Assembly (NCBI GenBank): GCA_946183385.1
Contig: CAMHBN010000056.1
Coordinates: forward strand, 1 to 9,789
From: an uncultured Ruminococcus sp.
Lineage (GTDB): Bacteria; Bacillota; Clostridia; Oscillospirales; Ruminococcaceae
Length of the DNA stretch: 9,789 bases
Direction: 5' to 3'
Part shown: piece after piece, positions 1 to 7,162 of the stretch
Position numbering within the stretch: the first letter of the stretch is position 1
How the letters are laid out: each line of letters begins with the position of its first letter
Program-made: the position numbers and the translations under genes
The notes under the pieces: generated by a model
Databases searched by the model: none
Seen by the model: only the letters and a program-made list of their open reading frames with translations
Told to the model about the DNA's origin: nothing

Positions 1-482
1 AAAAAGGCGATTTCAGGAAGGTGCTCGACCCCGAGCCGTACATCTATTCGCACAATCAGATAGTTTCGCCCGGACAGTGCCTGATAAGGAAGTCGGCGAT
101 ACCGAAGGAATGGTGCCGGTATATAATGCAGAAAAACGGCTCAGATGACCTGTTCCTGTGGATGCTTATGTTCTATCATAACGTAAGGTTCGGAGTGAAC
201 AGAAAGTGCCTTTACACACATCACTACACAGGTGCTAATCTCTCTGCCTCCGAATCAAAGATGGAGGAATCGAGCAAGGATTTCGCAAAGCACCTGAAGA
301 AGATAAGCTACGTCCCGAACGATATCATTGATCCTTTCGTTCGGGCAAGAAATCTCACCACGCCTCTGCATGAAATGTCGCCGGCGGGGAAGATAGTTCA
401 TTGTATCAAAAACACCGATATTATACTTGTACGCCTTAAATGGCAGTTGATCTGCCGTCTTAGCGGCACTGAAAGAGGTTGA
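1..482 (+). CDS. Family 2 glycosyltransferase, C-terminal part (5' truncated by window)
   Basis: The open frame enters the window at base 3 and stops with TGA at 480-482, giving 159 visible residues. The GTG at 21 is in frame but is an internal valine, because the frame is open upstream of it. What is visible fits the C-terminal part of a GT-A fold family 2 glycosyltransferase: an SPGQ-x-L-I-R-K stretch near 67-95 followed by a G-S-D-D-x-F-L-W block at 138-161, a pattern common near the acceptor side of capsule glycosyltransferases. The catalytic N-terminus with the nucleotide-binding Asp residues is outside the window. The tail is basic and has no clear membrane helix, which suggests a cytoplasmic, perhaps peripheral, enzyme. 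It sits 1 nt upstream of the licD-like gene, so the two are surely co-transcribed. Donor and acceptor sugars cannot be inferred. Confidence 0.82.
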   Translation, partial: KGDFRKVLDPEPYIYSHNQIVSPGQCLIRKSAIPKEWCRYIMQKNGSDDLFLWMLMFYHNVRFGVNRKCLYTHHYTGANLSASESKMEESSKDFAKHLKKISYVPNDIIDPFVRARNLTTPLHEMSPAGKIVHCIKNTDIILVRLKWQLICRLSGTERG

Positions 483-483
483 A

Positions 484-1335
484 ATGGAACAGGAGATATT
501 GAGAAAAGCTCAGCTTGTCCAGCTTGAGATCGCAAAAGAGATCAAGCGCGTGTGCGACGAAAATGATATAAAATATTTTCTGGATTCGGGTACGCTGCTC
601 GGTGCGGTAAGACATAAGGGCTTTATCCCGTGGGACGATGATATGGACGTGGCAATGCTCCGCAAGGATTATGAGCGCTTCCTGAAGATCGCTCCGAAGG
701 CTCTCGGTAAGGACTTTGAGCTGGTAGAATGGAGGATAGTGCCCGAGTATCCGCATCCGTTCGCGAAGGTCATGCGCAGGAACACGATCTACCTTGAGGA
801 AGCAGTAGGAAAAAAGGAAAAGTGCGGCTTCTTTGTAGATGTATTCCCCTACGACAGCGTGTGTCCCGACGACAAACAGTTTGACAAATACAGAAAGAAA
901 CTGATGTTTTACCGCGGTCTTGTCAGAGCAAAGTGCAATCTGAGCACGTGGAGATCGCATAATCAGTTCAATGTTAAAATATGGCTCCGCAATGTTCCGT
1001 TCATCGTTCTTTCCAAGTTCTTTTCAAAGAAAGAGCTTATCGGGAAATACGAGAGGATCGCAAGGATCCACAACGGTAAGCCCTGCAAAAAGCTGTATCA
1101 GCAGGCAGGAGGCAATTACCTCGATTGGCAGCTTCCCAAGGAATGCCTGGGAAAGCTTATCGAGATGCCGTTTGAAAATGTGATGTTCAAGGTGCCTGCC
1201 GAATATGATCTCTATCTGACTACTACCTACGGAGATTATATGAAGTTACCGCCTGAATCAGAGCGTGGAAATATGCACTCCATAATCAAGGTGGATTTTG
1301 GTGATGCTCTTCCCAAAGATGAGGCTGAGACATGA
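484..1335 (+). CDS. LicD-family phosphotransferase
   Basis: A 283-residue protein, close to the usual size for LicD proteins. The family signature is clear: S-G-T-L-L-G-A-V-R at residues 35-43 and I-P-W-D-D-D-M-D at 48-55, the Asp cluster that in this nucleotidyltransferase-like fold binds metal. LicD of Haemophilus and pneumococcus transfers phosphocholine from CDP-choline to glycans. The related domain of fukutin and FKRP transfers ribitol-phosphate from CDP-ribitol. The donor here is therefore likely a CDP-linked alcohol, but which one cannot be read from the motif. No choline kinase (LicA) or LicC gene is present in the window, whereas a TagD-like cytidylyltransferase lies downstream at 8507, so a phospho-polyol donor is at least as likely as choline. 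ATG at 484 is preceded by AGAGG at 474-478 inside the end of the previous gene. Its stop overlaps the next start (ATGA at 1332-1335). Confidence 0.9.
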   Translation: MEQEILRKAQLVQLEIAKEIKRVCDENDIKYFLDSGTLLGAVRHKGFIPWDDDMDVAMLRKDYERFLKIAPKALGKDFELVEWRIVPEYPHPFAKVMRRNTIYLEEAVGKKEKCGFFVDVFPYDSVCPDDKQFDKYRKKLMFYRGLVRAKCNLSTWRSHNQFNVKIWLRNVPFIVLSKFFSKKELIGKYERIARIHNGKPCKKLYQQAGGNYLDWQLPKECLGKLIEMPFENVMFKVPAEYDLYLTTTYGDYMKLPPESERGNMHSIIKVDFGDALPKDEAET

Positions 1336-2663
1336 GTATAACACCCAAAAAGATAACGTACTTCCTTGTCGTTGCCATGATGGCGTTTTCGTCTCTGGTA
1401 GTTATACAGTTTTCGGGAAGGACGCTGTTTCTGTTTTTACAGATAATACTTGTCTTCTGGATGGTCGCGTACAGAAAAAAGGTGTATCTTTGCTCTGCGG
1501 CTCTGCCGAACCTTATCATTATCAGCCTGATTGGTGCACTTGCTTCGGCATTCATCTCGGATATGCCGTTTTCGTATAAAAAAGCCGCGGCTTTCATGAC
1601 AGCGTATGAAATACCGCTGTATCTGTCATTCTGCTTCGTAAACAACGAATCAGAGCGCAATGACAAGGTCATGAAGTGCTTCCTGAAGGGATTCAAGATA
1701 ACTGTTTTGGCTCAGCTGATATGGGTGCCTATGCAGTATCTGGCTTATCATGCCGCCGGTATCGACCTGAACGACCTGTTCTTCCACAGGCTCTTCCATT
1801 TTATGGAGAATGCTTCGTTCATACGCAACTGGGTCTATTATCCGTCGGGATTCACATGGCATTCGGCAGTTATTGCGCCACTTTTCGTATTTGCTTTCGT
1901 AATGTACAAGAATCCCGCGATCAGGCTCCTTATCATTGCGGACGCGGCGATATGCGGCAGCTCGACTGCGCTGGTAGGCGTTATATGCTGCGCGTGTATC
2001 CTCGTGTCATTCAGCCTGTTTGATTATGTTCGCACCAAGCAGTTCCTTGATTCAAAAAAGCTGGTGCTGACCGCTGCGGTGATACTGATAGCGCTGGGCG
2101 CGGCTTATGCAATGGGTCTGCTGGATTCGCTGACTGACAGTATCATGTATACCGTCTCAAGACTGACAGAGGGAAGCAGCGACGCAAGTACAAGCACGCA
2201 TCTCGGTTATTATTCGGACTACTTCAAGATAATCAAAAACAGCAGCTGGATGCAGATAATATTCGGATACGGATACGGCTGCTCGGGATACCCGATCTCG
2301 GAAATGTACGGTCTGTATGCCGACCATGCAAACTGGGCTGTTGAGTGTGATGTGGTCAACATCCTCATTTCAAGAGGATTATTCGGATTTACGATGTATT
2401 ATTCCTTCCTGGCTTATATACTGATCGCAGGATTCAGGGTGGATCGCAGATATGCAGCTATCATGATACCGATCATCATTGAAGGCTTCGGTTATAATAT
2501 CCAGTGGGAGTATGTCTATATGTTGGAGCTGGTATTCTTCAGCCTTATACGCAGCAAGATAAGCGTATTTGAGTATGAGGGCAGGGAGTATCAGTGGCAG
2601 AGGCTTCTGCCGCCGCAGCTGTCCAAGCTTGTCGGTAAAATTCAGTCTCAGCAGGTGAGGTGA
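1332..2663 (+). CDS. Wzy-like polysaccharide polymerase / O-antigen ligase-type membrane protein
   Basis: A 443-residue, very hydrophobic protein with roughly ten to twelve predicted membrane segments by eye. A long, more polar stretch in the second half (about residues 265-345) would be the large extracellular loop typical of Wzy and WaaL-type proteins. Features seen in such proteins include S-S-T-A-L in a membrane segment (210-214) and F-G-Y-G-Y-G at 311-316, shortly before a membrane segment containing an R-G-L-F-G turn. The C-terminal tail is soluble and basic. The likely role is to join lipid-linked repeat units on the outer face of the membrane, working with the flippase at 5163. Family members are too divergent in sequence to name the linkage. 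It starts with ATG overlapping the licD-like stop by 4 nt and ends overlapping the next start by 4 nt, so translation is probably coupled on both sides. A ligase attaching a finished glycan is the alternative. Confidence 0.82.
   Translation: MSITPKKITYFLVVAMMAFSSLVVIQFSGRTLFLFLQIILVFWMVAYRKKVYLCSAALPNLIIISLIGALASAFISDMPFSYKKAAAFMTAYEIPLYLSFCFVNNESERNDKVMKCFLKGFKITVLAQLIWVPMQYLAYHAAGIDLNDLFFHRLFHFMENASFIRNWVYYPSGFTWHSAVIAPLFVFAFVMYKNPAIRLLIIADAAICGSSTALVGVICCACILVSFSLFDYVRTKQFLDSKKLVLTAAVILIALGAAYAMGLLDSLTDSIMYTVSRLTEGSSDASTSTHLGYYSDYFKIIKNSSWMQIIFGYGYGCSGYPISEMYGLYADHANWAVECDVVNILISRGLFGFTMYYSFLAYILIAGFRVDRRYAAIMIPIIIEGFGYNIQWEYVYMLELVFFSLIRSKISVFEYEGREYQWQRLLPPQLSKLVGKIQSQQVR
2653..2660 (+). 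promoter_or_regulatory. Ribosome binding site supporting a TTG start for the second glycosyltransferase
   Basis: AGGTGAGG lies 8 nt before an in-frame TTG at 2669, which is ideal spacing, but directly abuts the GTG at 2660, which would then have no usable spacing. This argues that the glycosyltransferase may begin at TTG 2669. If GTG 2660 is used, it is more likely through coupling with the preceding stop codon at 2661-2663. Confidence 0.5.
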
Positions 2664-3649
2664 GCGTTTTGAAGTACAATGTTTCGGTCGTCGTTCTGAC
2701 ATATAATGCTGTCTGGGAGAAACTCCGCAGGACGCTTGATTCAATAGTTGTGCAGCGCGGTCTTGAATTTGAGATCATCGTTGCCGACGACGGCTCCTCG
2801 GTTCGTTCGGATGACCGTATCACCGCCTTTTTCGCGGAGAAAGGCTTCATGGCTTACAAGCTCGTCAATGCCAAGGAGAACGGCGGAACCGGAGTTATCA
2901 AGATTACAATGCTTTATAACGGAGTTTCAAAAGCGGAGGGAGAATATATCAAGCCCATCGCTGCGGGAGATTTCATCTACGGTCCGGATTCGCTCTGCGG
3001 TTGGTTCAAAGCCATGAAAGCAAACAACGCGAAGATATCCTTCGGAGACGCGGTCTATTATCAGGAAGCCGACAGCGACCTGAAGATCGTGAGAGAAGTG
3101 AACAGCCCGATGCAGCTCTCGTATTATGACGGCGATTGCAGCAGAAGAAAGTTCTTCGTGAATTATCTCCTTGCAAACGATACCGTTCTCGGGGCGGCTC
3201 TCATGACGGAGCATAACGTCATGAAGCATTATCTCGGCGAGATAAAGGGCAAGGTAAAGTTTGCCGAGGATTATATGGTGCGTCTCGCGGTCTTTGACGG
3301 CGTGAAAATATACCATTATCCCGAAAATGTTATATGGTATGAGTACGGTACGGGCGTATCTGCCGGTACGAACGACAAGTGGAAGAATATGCTGCTTGCC
3401 GACTTCCGTGCCACAAATGCCATTCTGGCGGCACGCACAAAATACCCCGACTATTGTGCTGCTCTCTTTTCAAAGGTTATGCGCCTGAAGGGAAAAGCTC
3501 AGAAGCTGGCGAAGGGAGTATGCTTCCCCGACTACCAGCTCGCCAGAAAGAAGAATCAGAAGGCTCCCGCACATACACCTGAGAATGCAGATATCAAATT
3601 ATTGCAGATGATCGTGAAAGGAACAAAAGATGCAAGTAGTAACAGTTAG
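2660..3649 (+). CDS. Family 2 glycosyltransferase
   Basis: A 329-residue soluble GT-A glycosyltransferase if read from GTG at 2660. The N-terminus has the standard first strand, V-S-V-V-V-L-T-Y-N (residues 8-16), then the nucleotide-binding D-D-G-S at 43-46 and an N-G-G-T element at 74-77. The usual metal-binding DxD position reads A-G-D (102-104, within G-E-Y-I-K-P-I-A-A-G-D), so only the last Asp is kept. Several capsule-type family 2 members have a similar x-G-D there, so I do not regard this as inactivation. No membrane helix is seen; it would act on lipid-linked intermediates at the cytoplasmic face. The start is uncertain: TTG at 2669 is better placed behind AGGTGAGG (2653-2660) and would give an N-terminus beginning just before KYNVSVV, typical for the family. 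The 3' end overlaps the ketoisomerase gene by 20 nt. Sugar specificity is unknown. Confidence 0.87.
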   Translation: MSVLKYNVSVVVLTYNAVWEKLRRTLDSIVVQRGLEFEIIVADDGSSVRSDDRITAFFAEKGFMAYKLVNAKENGGTGVIKITMLYNGVSKAEGEYIKPIAAGDFIYGPDSLCGWFKAMKANNAKISFGDAVYYQEADSDLKIVREVNSPMQLSYYDGDCSRRKFFVNYLLANDTVLGAALMTEHNVMKHYLGEIKGKVKFAEDYMVRLAVFDGVKIYHYPENVIWYEYGTGVSAGTNDKWKNMLLADFRATNAILAARTKYPDYCAALFSKVMRLKGKAQKLAKGVCFPDYQLARKKNQKAPAHTPENADIKLLQMIVKGTKDASSNS

Positions 3650-4043
3650 ATTTCAGCCGCACGGCGATGACAGAGGACAGTTGATCGCTCTGGAGGAATC
3701 CAAGGAGATACCGTTCCACGTTAAGAGAGTATACTATATCTATGATACAAAATCAGGCGTCAGAAGAGGATTCCATGCGCATAAAAAGCTTGAACAGATA
3801 CTGGTATGCGTTCACGGCTCGTGCAAGATAATGCTTGATGACGGCGAGGAGCGCGCTGATGTGCTGCTCGACAAGCCCTACGAGGGATTGTATATTTCAA
3901 ACGATACATGGAGAGAAATGTATGATTTTTCAAGCGATGCAGTTCTTCTGGTGCTCGCTTCCGAATTGTATGACGAGTCGGATTACATAAGGAATTATGA
4001 TGAGTTTCTGAAATTTGTACGCGCTAAGAAAGGAGTTCAGTAA
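3630..4043 (+). CDS. fdtA: dTDP-4-keto-6-deoxyglucose 3,4-ketoisomerase (FdtA/QdtA family cupin)
   Basis: A 137-residue single-domain cupin of the WxcM-like/FdtA family and of normal length. It would move the keto group of dTDP-4-keto-6-deoxyglucose from C4 to C3, the first committed step to dTDP-3-amino-3,6-dideoxyhexoses. The family core is unmistakable: D-D-R-G-x-L at 13-18, R-V-Y-Y-I at 33-37, [11 protein letters not shown] at 46-56, and W-R-E-M at 94-97. His49 and His51 align with the two histidines described as catalytic in Aneurinibacillus FdtA, with no gap needed. Arg15 and Arg95 fall at positions reported to help decide galacto versus gluco product, and appear to be one of each type, so fdtA versus qdtA is open. 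ATG 3630 lies inside the previous gene (20-nt overlap) behind AAAGGA at 3617-3622. The aminotransferase for its product starts 1 nt after the stop. Confidence 0.92.
   Translation: MQVVTVRFQPHGDDRGQLIALEESKEIPFHVKRVYYIYDTKSGVRRGFHAHKKLEQILVCVHGSCKIMLDDGEERADVLLDKPYEGLYISNDTWREMYDFSSDAVLLVLASELYDESDYIRNYDEFLKFVRAKKGVQ
4026..4035 (+). promoter_or_regulatory. Ribosome binding site fixing the aminotransferase start at ATG 4045
   Basis: AAGAAAGGAG ends 9 nt before ATG 4045. The frame is open further up to a TTG at 4015, but that start would lie inside the ketoisomerase gene without a suitable site, and would add ten residues in front of the conserved M-E-V-P-F-V start of this family. Confidence 0.75.
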
Positions 4044-4044
4044 C

Positions 4045-5139
4045 ATGGAAGTACCATTTGTCAGCTTTCGATACATGGAGAAGGAGCTCGATCACGAGCT
4101 GAGAGACGCATTCGCACGCGTTCTGAACGCGAGCTGGTATATTGAGGGAAAAGAGGATACAGCGTTTGAAGCTGCCTTTGCAGAGTATTGCAGCTCCAAG
4201 TACTGCATCGGTGTCGGCAACGGACTCGACGCGCTCATGCTCGCGCTGAAGGCGCTCGGCATCAAGGCGGGGGATGAGGTCATCGTACCGTCGAATACCT
4301 ACATCGCTACAGCGCTTGCGGTAACATACACGGGCGCAACTCCCGTTTTCGTAGAGCCCGATATCCGCACATACGATATAGATCCTGCAAAGATCGAAGA
4401 AAAGATCACTTCGCGCACCCGCGCTATAATGCCCGTACATCTTTACGGAATGCCCTGCGATATGGACCCGATAACGGAGATCGCGAAAAAGCACGGGCTC
4501 TTCATTGTTGAGGACTGCGCACAGGCTCACGGCGCCGAGTACAAGGGCAGAAGGATCGGCAGCTTCGGTGACGCTGCGGGATTCAGTTTTTATCCCGGCA
4601 AGAACCTCGGTGCTCTCGGTGATGCTGGCGCCGCTGTTACCAATAACAAGGAGCTGGCTGATAAGATACGTGCTCTCGGCAACTACGGCTCCGACTACAA
4701 GTACCACCACATCTATCAGGGAAATAATTCCAGACTGGACGAGATGCAGGCTGCTTTCCTCGCGGCAAAGCTCCCGCACCTTGACAGGATGAATGCCGAA
4801 AGAAGAAGGATAGCTGATATTTACCTGAAGGGCATAACAAATCCCGACATCACCCTTCCCTTCATTCCCGACAATGTAGTGCCTGTATGGCACATATTCG
4901 CAGTCCGCACCGAGAGACGCGACGAACTGGCTGCATACCTCGAGGAAAAGGGTATCCATACAAACAAGCACTATCCGATACCCATGCATCTCCAGCTCTG
5001 CTACGAAGACCTGAATATCAAGGAGGGCGAGCTCCCGATAGCTGAGACTATCAGCAGGACCGAGCTCAGTCTGCCGATGTTCTACGGCATCACTGACGAG
5101 ATGGTAGACTACGTCATTGATGCGATCAACGCTTTCTGA
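4045..5139 (+). CDS. fdtB: dTDP-3-amino-3,6-dideoxyhexose transaminase (DegT/DnrJ/EryC1 family, FdtB/QdtB-like)
   Basis: A 364-residue PLP-dependent sugar aminotransferase, the usual length. Visible features are the N-terminal V-P-F-V (3-6), G-x-G-N-G-L-D-A-L in the cofactor-binding region (56-64), the E-D-C-A-Q-A-H-G stretch at 156-163 with Asp157 expected to contact the pyridine nitrogen, and F-Y-P-G-K-N-L-G at 182-189, where Lys186 is the expected Schiff-base lysine. In the FdtB/QdtB group this enzyme transfers an amino group, normally from glutamate, to C3 of a dTDP-3-keto-6-deoxyhexose. That assignment rests mainly on the ketoisomerase gene ending 1 nt upstream, since C3 and C4 transaminases share these motifs. 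All catalytic residues that can be checked are present, so it should be active. A 23-nt gap leads to the flippase gene. The precursor enzymes RmlA and RmlB are not in the window. Confidence 0.9.
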   Translation: MEVPFVSFRYMEKELDHELRDAFARVLNASWYIEGKEDTAFEAAFAEYCSSKYCIGVGNGLDALMLALKALGIKAGDEVIVPSNTYIATALAVTYTGATPVFVEPDIRTYDIDPAKIEEKITSRTRAIMPVHLYGMPCDMDPITEIAKKHGLFIVEDCAQAHGAEYKGRRIGSFGDAAGFSFYPGKNLGALGDAGAAVTNNKELADKIRALGNYGSDYKYHHIYQGNNSRLDEMQAAFLAAKLPHLDRMNAERRRIADIYLKGITNPDITLPFIPDNVVPVWHIFAVRTERRDELAAYLEEKGIHTNKHYPIPMHLQLCYEDLNIKEGELPIAETISRTELSLPMFYGITDEMVDYVIDAINAF

Positions 5140-5140
5140 G

Positions 5141-5146
5141 AAGGAG
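5141..5146 (+). promoter_or_regulatory. Distant ribosome binding site before the flippase gene
   Basis: AAGGAG directly follows the aminotransferase stop but ends 16 nt before the only plausible start, ATG 5163, roughly twice the normal spacing. No in-frame ATG, GTG or TTG lies between them, and no other purine-rich site is closer. Flippase translation may be weak or may rely on reinitiation after the upstream stop. Confidence 0.5.
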
Positions 5147-5162
5147 TCTGGTTTGCCCCGTT

Positions 5163-6623
5163 ATGATAATTGAAAAATTAAAAAGCTATAAGAACGCTCC
5201 TGTTGCCGCAAAGGCGTCGGTCGCGTATACGGTATGCAACATACTGCAGAAGAGCCTTTCGTTCATAACCGTTCCGCTTTTCACGCGTCTGCTCACGACC
5301 GATGAGTACGGAGAGTTCAGTGTTTATTCCTCGTGGCAGGGAATATTTGCGATATTCCTGACGCTGAATCTTCCTTATGGTTCGTTCTCAAAGGCTATGA
5401 TAACATACGAGCACAAGCGCGATCAGTATATCGCTTCGTGTCAGACGATATGCACGGTGCTCACACTGCTGTTCCTGCTGATATACCTGCCTCTGATGGG
5501 GCTGTGGAACAGTTGGCTGGAGCTCCCGACGCTGCTGGTGATAATGCTCGTCGTTGAGCTGCTTACCAGTACGGCGCTGGCGTTCTGGAGCGGAAAGAAA
5601 CGATTTGAATTTGAGTATAAGAGCGTCGTGGCTGTCACATTGCTGCTGTCTGTGTGCGCTCCCGCACTTGCACTGGTGCTGGTGCTCAATATGCCCGAAA
5701 GAGGTACGGCGAGGATCATCGGATATGCGGCTGTGTATGCCGTCATCGGCGGATATTTTTTCATTGCCAATTATCTGAAGAGCCGCAAGCTCTTTGAGAC
5801 GGATATGATAAAGTATGCGCTGAGATTCAATCTGCCGCTCATCATCTACTATCTGTCTCAGGTCATCTTCAACCAGAGCGACCGCCTTATGATAAAGCAT
5901 TATATAGATACGGCAAGCGCAGGTATCTACAGCGTTGCATACACCTTGTCAATGATGCTGGTGTTTGTGCTCAACGCGATAAACAACTCCTACGTGCCGT
6001 GGCTGTATATCCGCATAAGCAAGAACGATACAAAGCAGAACAAGCAGATCTCGCTCATCATCGCACTTATCATGTTCGTTCTGCTGATGGGAGTTATCTG
6101 GGTGGCACCCGAGATAATCCTTGTCATGGCAGGAAAGGATTACCGCGAAGCTATCTGGGTAGTTCCGCCTGTATGTATCAGTAATATGCTGCTGCTGTAT
6201 ACGCAGTATGCGATCAATATCGAGTTCTACTTCGAGGACAAGAAGTCGCTCGTTGCCGCATCTATCGCAAGTGCGGTCAGCAATATTGTGCTGAACGCGA
6301 TATTCATCCCGATGTTCGGCTTCGTTGCGGCTGGATATACCACTATGATAAGCTATATCCTGTTCTTTATCTTCAACTACATCGCAATGAAATACGTCCT
6401 GCGCAAAAACTGCACAGAGGACGATATGTACGACAAGCCCAAGCTGCTGATAGTCCTGCTTGCGTTCATGGGACTGGCAGCACTCGGTACTATGCTTTAC
6501 AACTACATGATAATCAGATACTGCGTTATTGCTGCGGGTTTGATCGTTATGTTCATCATGAGAAATAAGATCATTGCACTGGTAAAACAGGTAATGAGCC
6601 TGAAAAAAGAGAAGGAGGAATGA
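5163..6623 (+). CDS. Wzx-type polysaccharide flippase (MOP superfamily)
   Basis: A 486-residue polytopic membrane protein, in the normal range for flippases of the MOP/polysaccharide transport family. By eye it has about twelve to fourteen hydrophobic segments. The first follows a short basic leader and contains N-I-L-Q-K-S-L-S-F-I-T-V-P-L-F-T-R, the N-terminal pattern typical of Wzx proteins, soon followed by E-Y-G-E-F. Around residues 235-245 the N-Q-S-D-R-L-M-I pattern, also common in the family, is present. The C-terminus is Lys/Glu-rich. It would move the lipid-linked repeat unit across the cytoplasmic membrane for polymerisation by the protein at 1332. The flippase sits between the two enzymes that make the 3-keto/3-amino sugar and the acetyltransferase gene. 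Its stop is 3 nt before the next start. The ribosome binding site is unusually far upstream. The glycan it carries cannot be read from the sequence. Confidence 0.9.
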   Translation: MIIEKLKSYKNAPVAAKASVAYTVCNILQKSLSFITVPLFTRLLTTDEYGEFSVYSSWQGIFAIFLTLNLPYGSFSKAMITYEHKRDQYIASCQTICTVLTLLFLLIYLPLMGLWNSWLELPTLLVIMLVVELLTSTALAFWSGKKRFEFEYKSVVAVTLLLSVCAPALALVLVLNMPERGTARIIGYAAVYAVIGGYFFIANYLKSRKLFETDMIKYALRFNLPLIIYYLSQVIFNQSDRLMIKHYIDTASAGIYSVAYTLSMMLVFVLNAINNSYVPWLYIRISKNDTKQNKQISLIIALIMFVLLMGVIWVAPEIILVMAGKDYREAIWVVPPVCISNMLLLYTQYAINIEFYFEDKKSLVAASIASAVSNIVLNAIFIPMFGFVAAGYTTMISYILFFIFNYIAMKYVLRKNCTEDDMYDKPKLLIVLLAFMGLAALGTMLYNYMIIRYCVIAAGLIVMFIMRNKIIALVKQVMSLKKEKEE

Positions 6624-6626
6624 TCG

Positions 6627-7121
6627 GTGAAGCTTCGCAGATTGGAATTGAAGGACGCTCCGCTCATGCTTGAGTGGATGCACGATCCCGACGTTTGCAA
6701 ATATATGAAGCGTGACTTCAACAGCATGAAGCTGGAGAACTGTCAGGCATTTATAAAGAGCAGTCAGGATGATGAGGAAAACCTCCATCTTGCTGTCGTT
6801 GATGATTCTGACGAGTATATGGGAACTGTGTCCCTCAAGGAGATAGACAGAAAGAACGGCATCGCTGAATTCGCCATAACGATGAGAAGTGCGGCGATGG
6901 GAAAAGGCTATTCCGCCTTCGGTATGAGAGAGATCATCAGATACGGACTGACCGAGATGGGGCTGAAAAAGGTCGTATGGTGCGTTTCAAAGCAGAACCT
7001 CCGCGCCAATCGTTTCTATGACAAGAACGGCTATAAAAAGATAACTGATGTTCCGCAGAATTACAAGGAACTGTATCCCGAGCATTCCGAGATGAACTGG
7101 TATCTTGCCGAAGCCGAATAA
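6627..7121 (+). CDS. GNAT-family N-acetyltransferase, candidate amino-sugar acetyltransferase
   Basis: A 164-residue protein of RimJ/RimL-like GNAT type. The start is GTG at 6627, placed 7 nt behind a strong GAAGGAGGA (6611-6619) that lies in the end of the flippase gene. The acetyl-CoA pyrophosphate loop is visible as A-M-G-K-G-Y-S (about 90-96), followed by the helix leading to W-C-V-S-K-x-N-x-R-A-N-R-F-Y-D-K-N-G-Y, the conserved motif B region of these enzymes. Such proteins acetylate primary amines with acetyl-CoA in the cytoplasm. Because the locus makes a 3-amino-3,6-dideoxy sugar and shows no other acyltransferase, I infer that this enzyme caps that amine to give the 3-acetamido sugar. 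There is a precedent in WecD, a GNAT enzyme acting on a dTDP-4-amino sugar, although QdtC uses a left-handed beta-helix fold. A role on a protein or another sugar remains possible. Confidence 0.83.
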   Translation: MKLRRLELKDAPLMLEWMHDPDVCKYMKRDFNSMKLENCQAFIKSSQDDEENLHLAVVDDSDEYMGTVSLKEIDRKNGIAEFAITMRSAAMGKGYSAFGMREIIRYGLTEMGLKKVVWCVSKQNLRANRFYDKNGYKKITDVPQNYKELYPEHSEMNWYLAEAE

Positions 7122-7140
7122 CGGCTCGGGAATATGCTTG

Positions 7141-7148
7141 AGGAGGTG
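7141..7148 (+). promoter_or_regulatory. Ribosome binding site region of the CDP-glycerol transferase-like gene
   Basis: AGGAGGTG matches the anti-Shine-Dalgarno sequence very well but ends 14 nt before ATG 7163. A second weaker GAAAGG at 7153-7158 ends 4 nt before the ATG. An in-frame stop at 7139-7141 rules out an upstream start, so ATG 7163 stands despite the awkward spacing. Confidence 0.5.
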
Positions 7149-7162
7149 CAGGGAAAGGTACA

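Noticed and set aside
2966..2974. Loss of the first Asp of the DxD motif in the glycosyltransferase (A-G-D) considered as inactivation
   Set aside because: Similar x-G-D patterns occur in related capsule glycosyltransferases, and the rest of the catalytic domain is intact.
4015..4044. Upstream TTG start for the aminotransferase
   Set aside because: A strong ribosome binding site at 4026-4035 and the conserved family N-terminus both point to ATG 4045.
4024..4989. Long open frame on the - strand (321 codons) opposite the aminotransferase gene
   Set aside because: The + strand gene in the same place is an intact, motif-complete aminotransferase. The antisense translation shows no recognisable domain and is best explained as a by-product of codon usage.
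5949..6788. Open frame on the - strand (279 codons) opposite the flippase and acetyltransferase genes
   Set aside because: It spans two well-supported + strand genes, is rich in His, Asp and Gln as expected from the reverse of membrane-protein codons, and has no domain or ribosome binding site.
7112..7126. Five-base-pair hairpin AGCCG-AATAA-CGGCT over the stop of the acetyltransferase gene
   Set aside because: It is too short and lacks a T-run. It could form by chance in coding sequence and is not enough for a terminator or attenuator.
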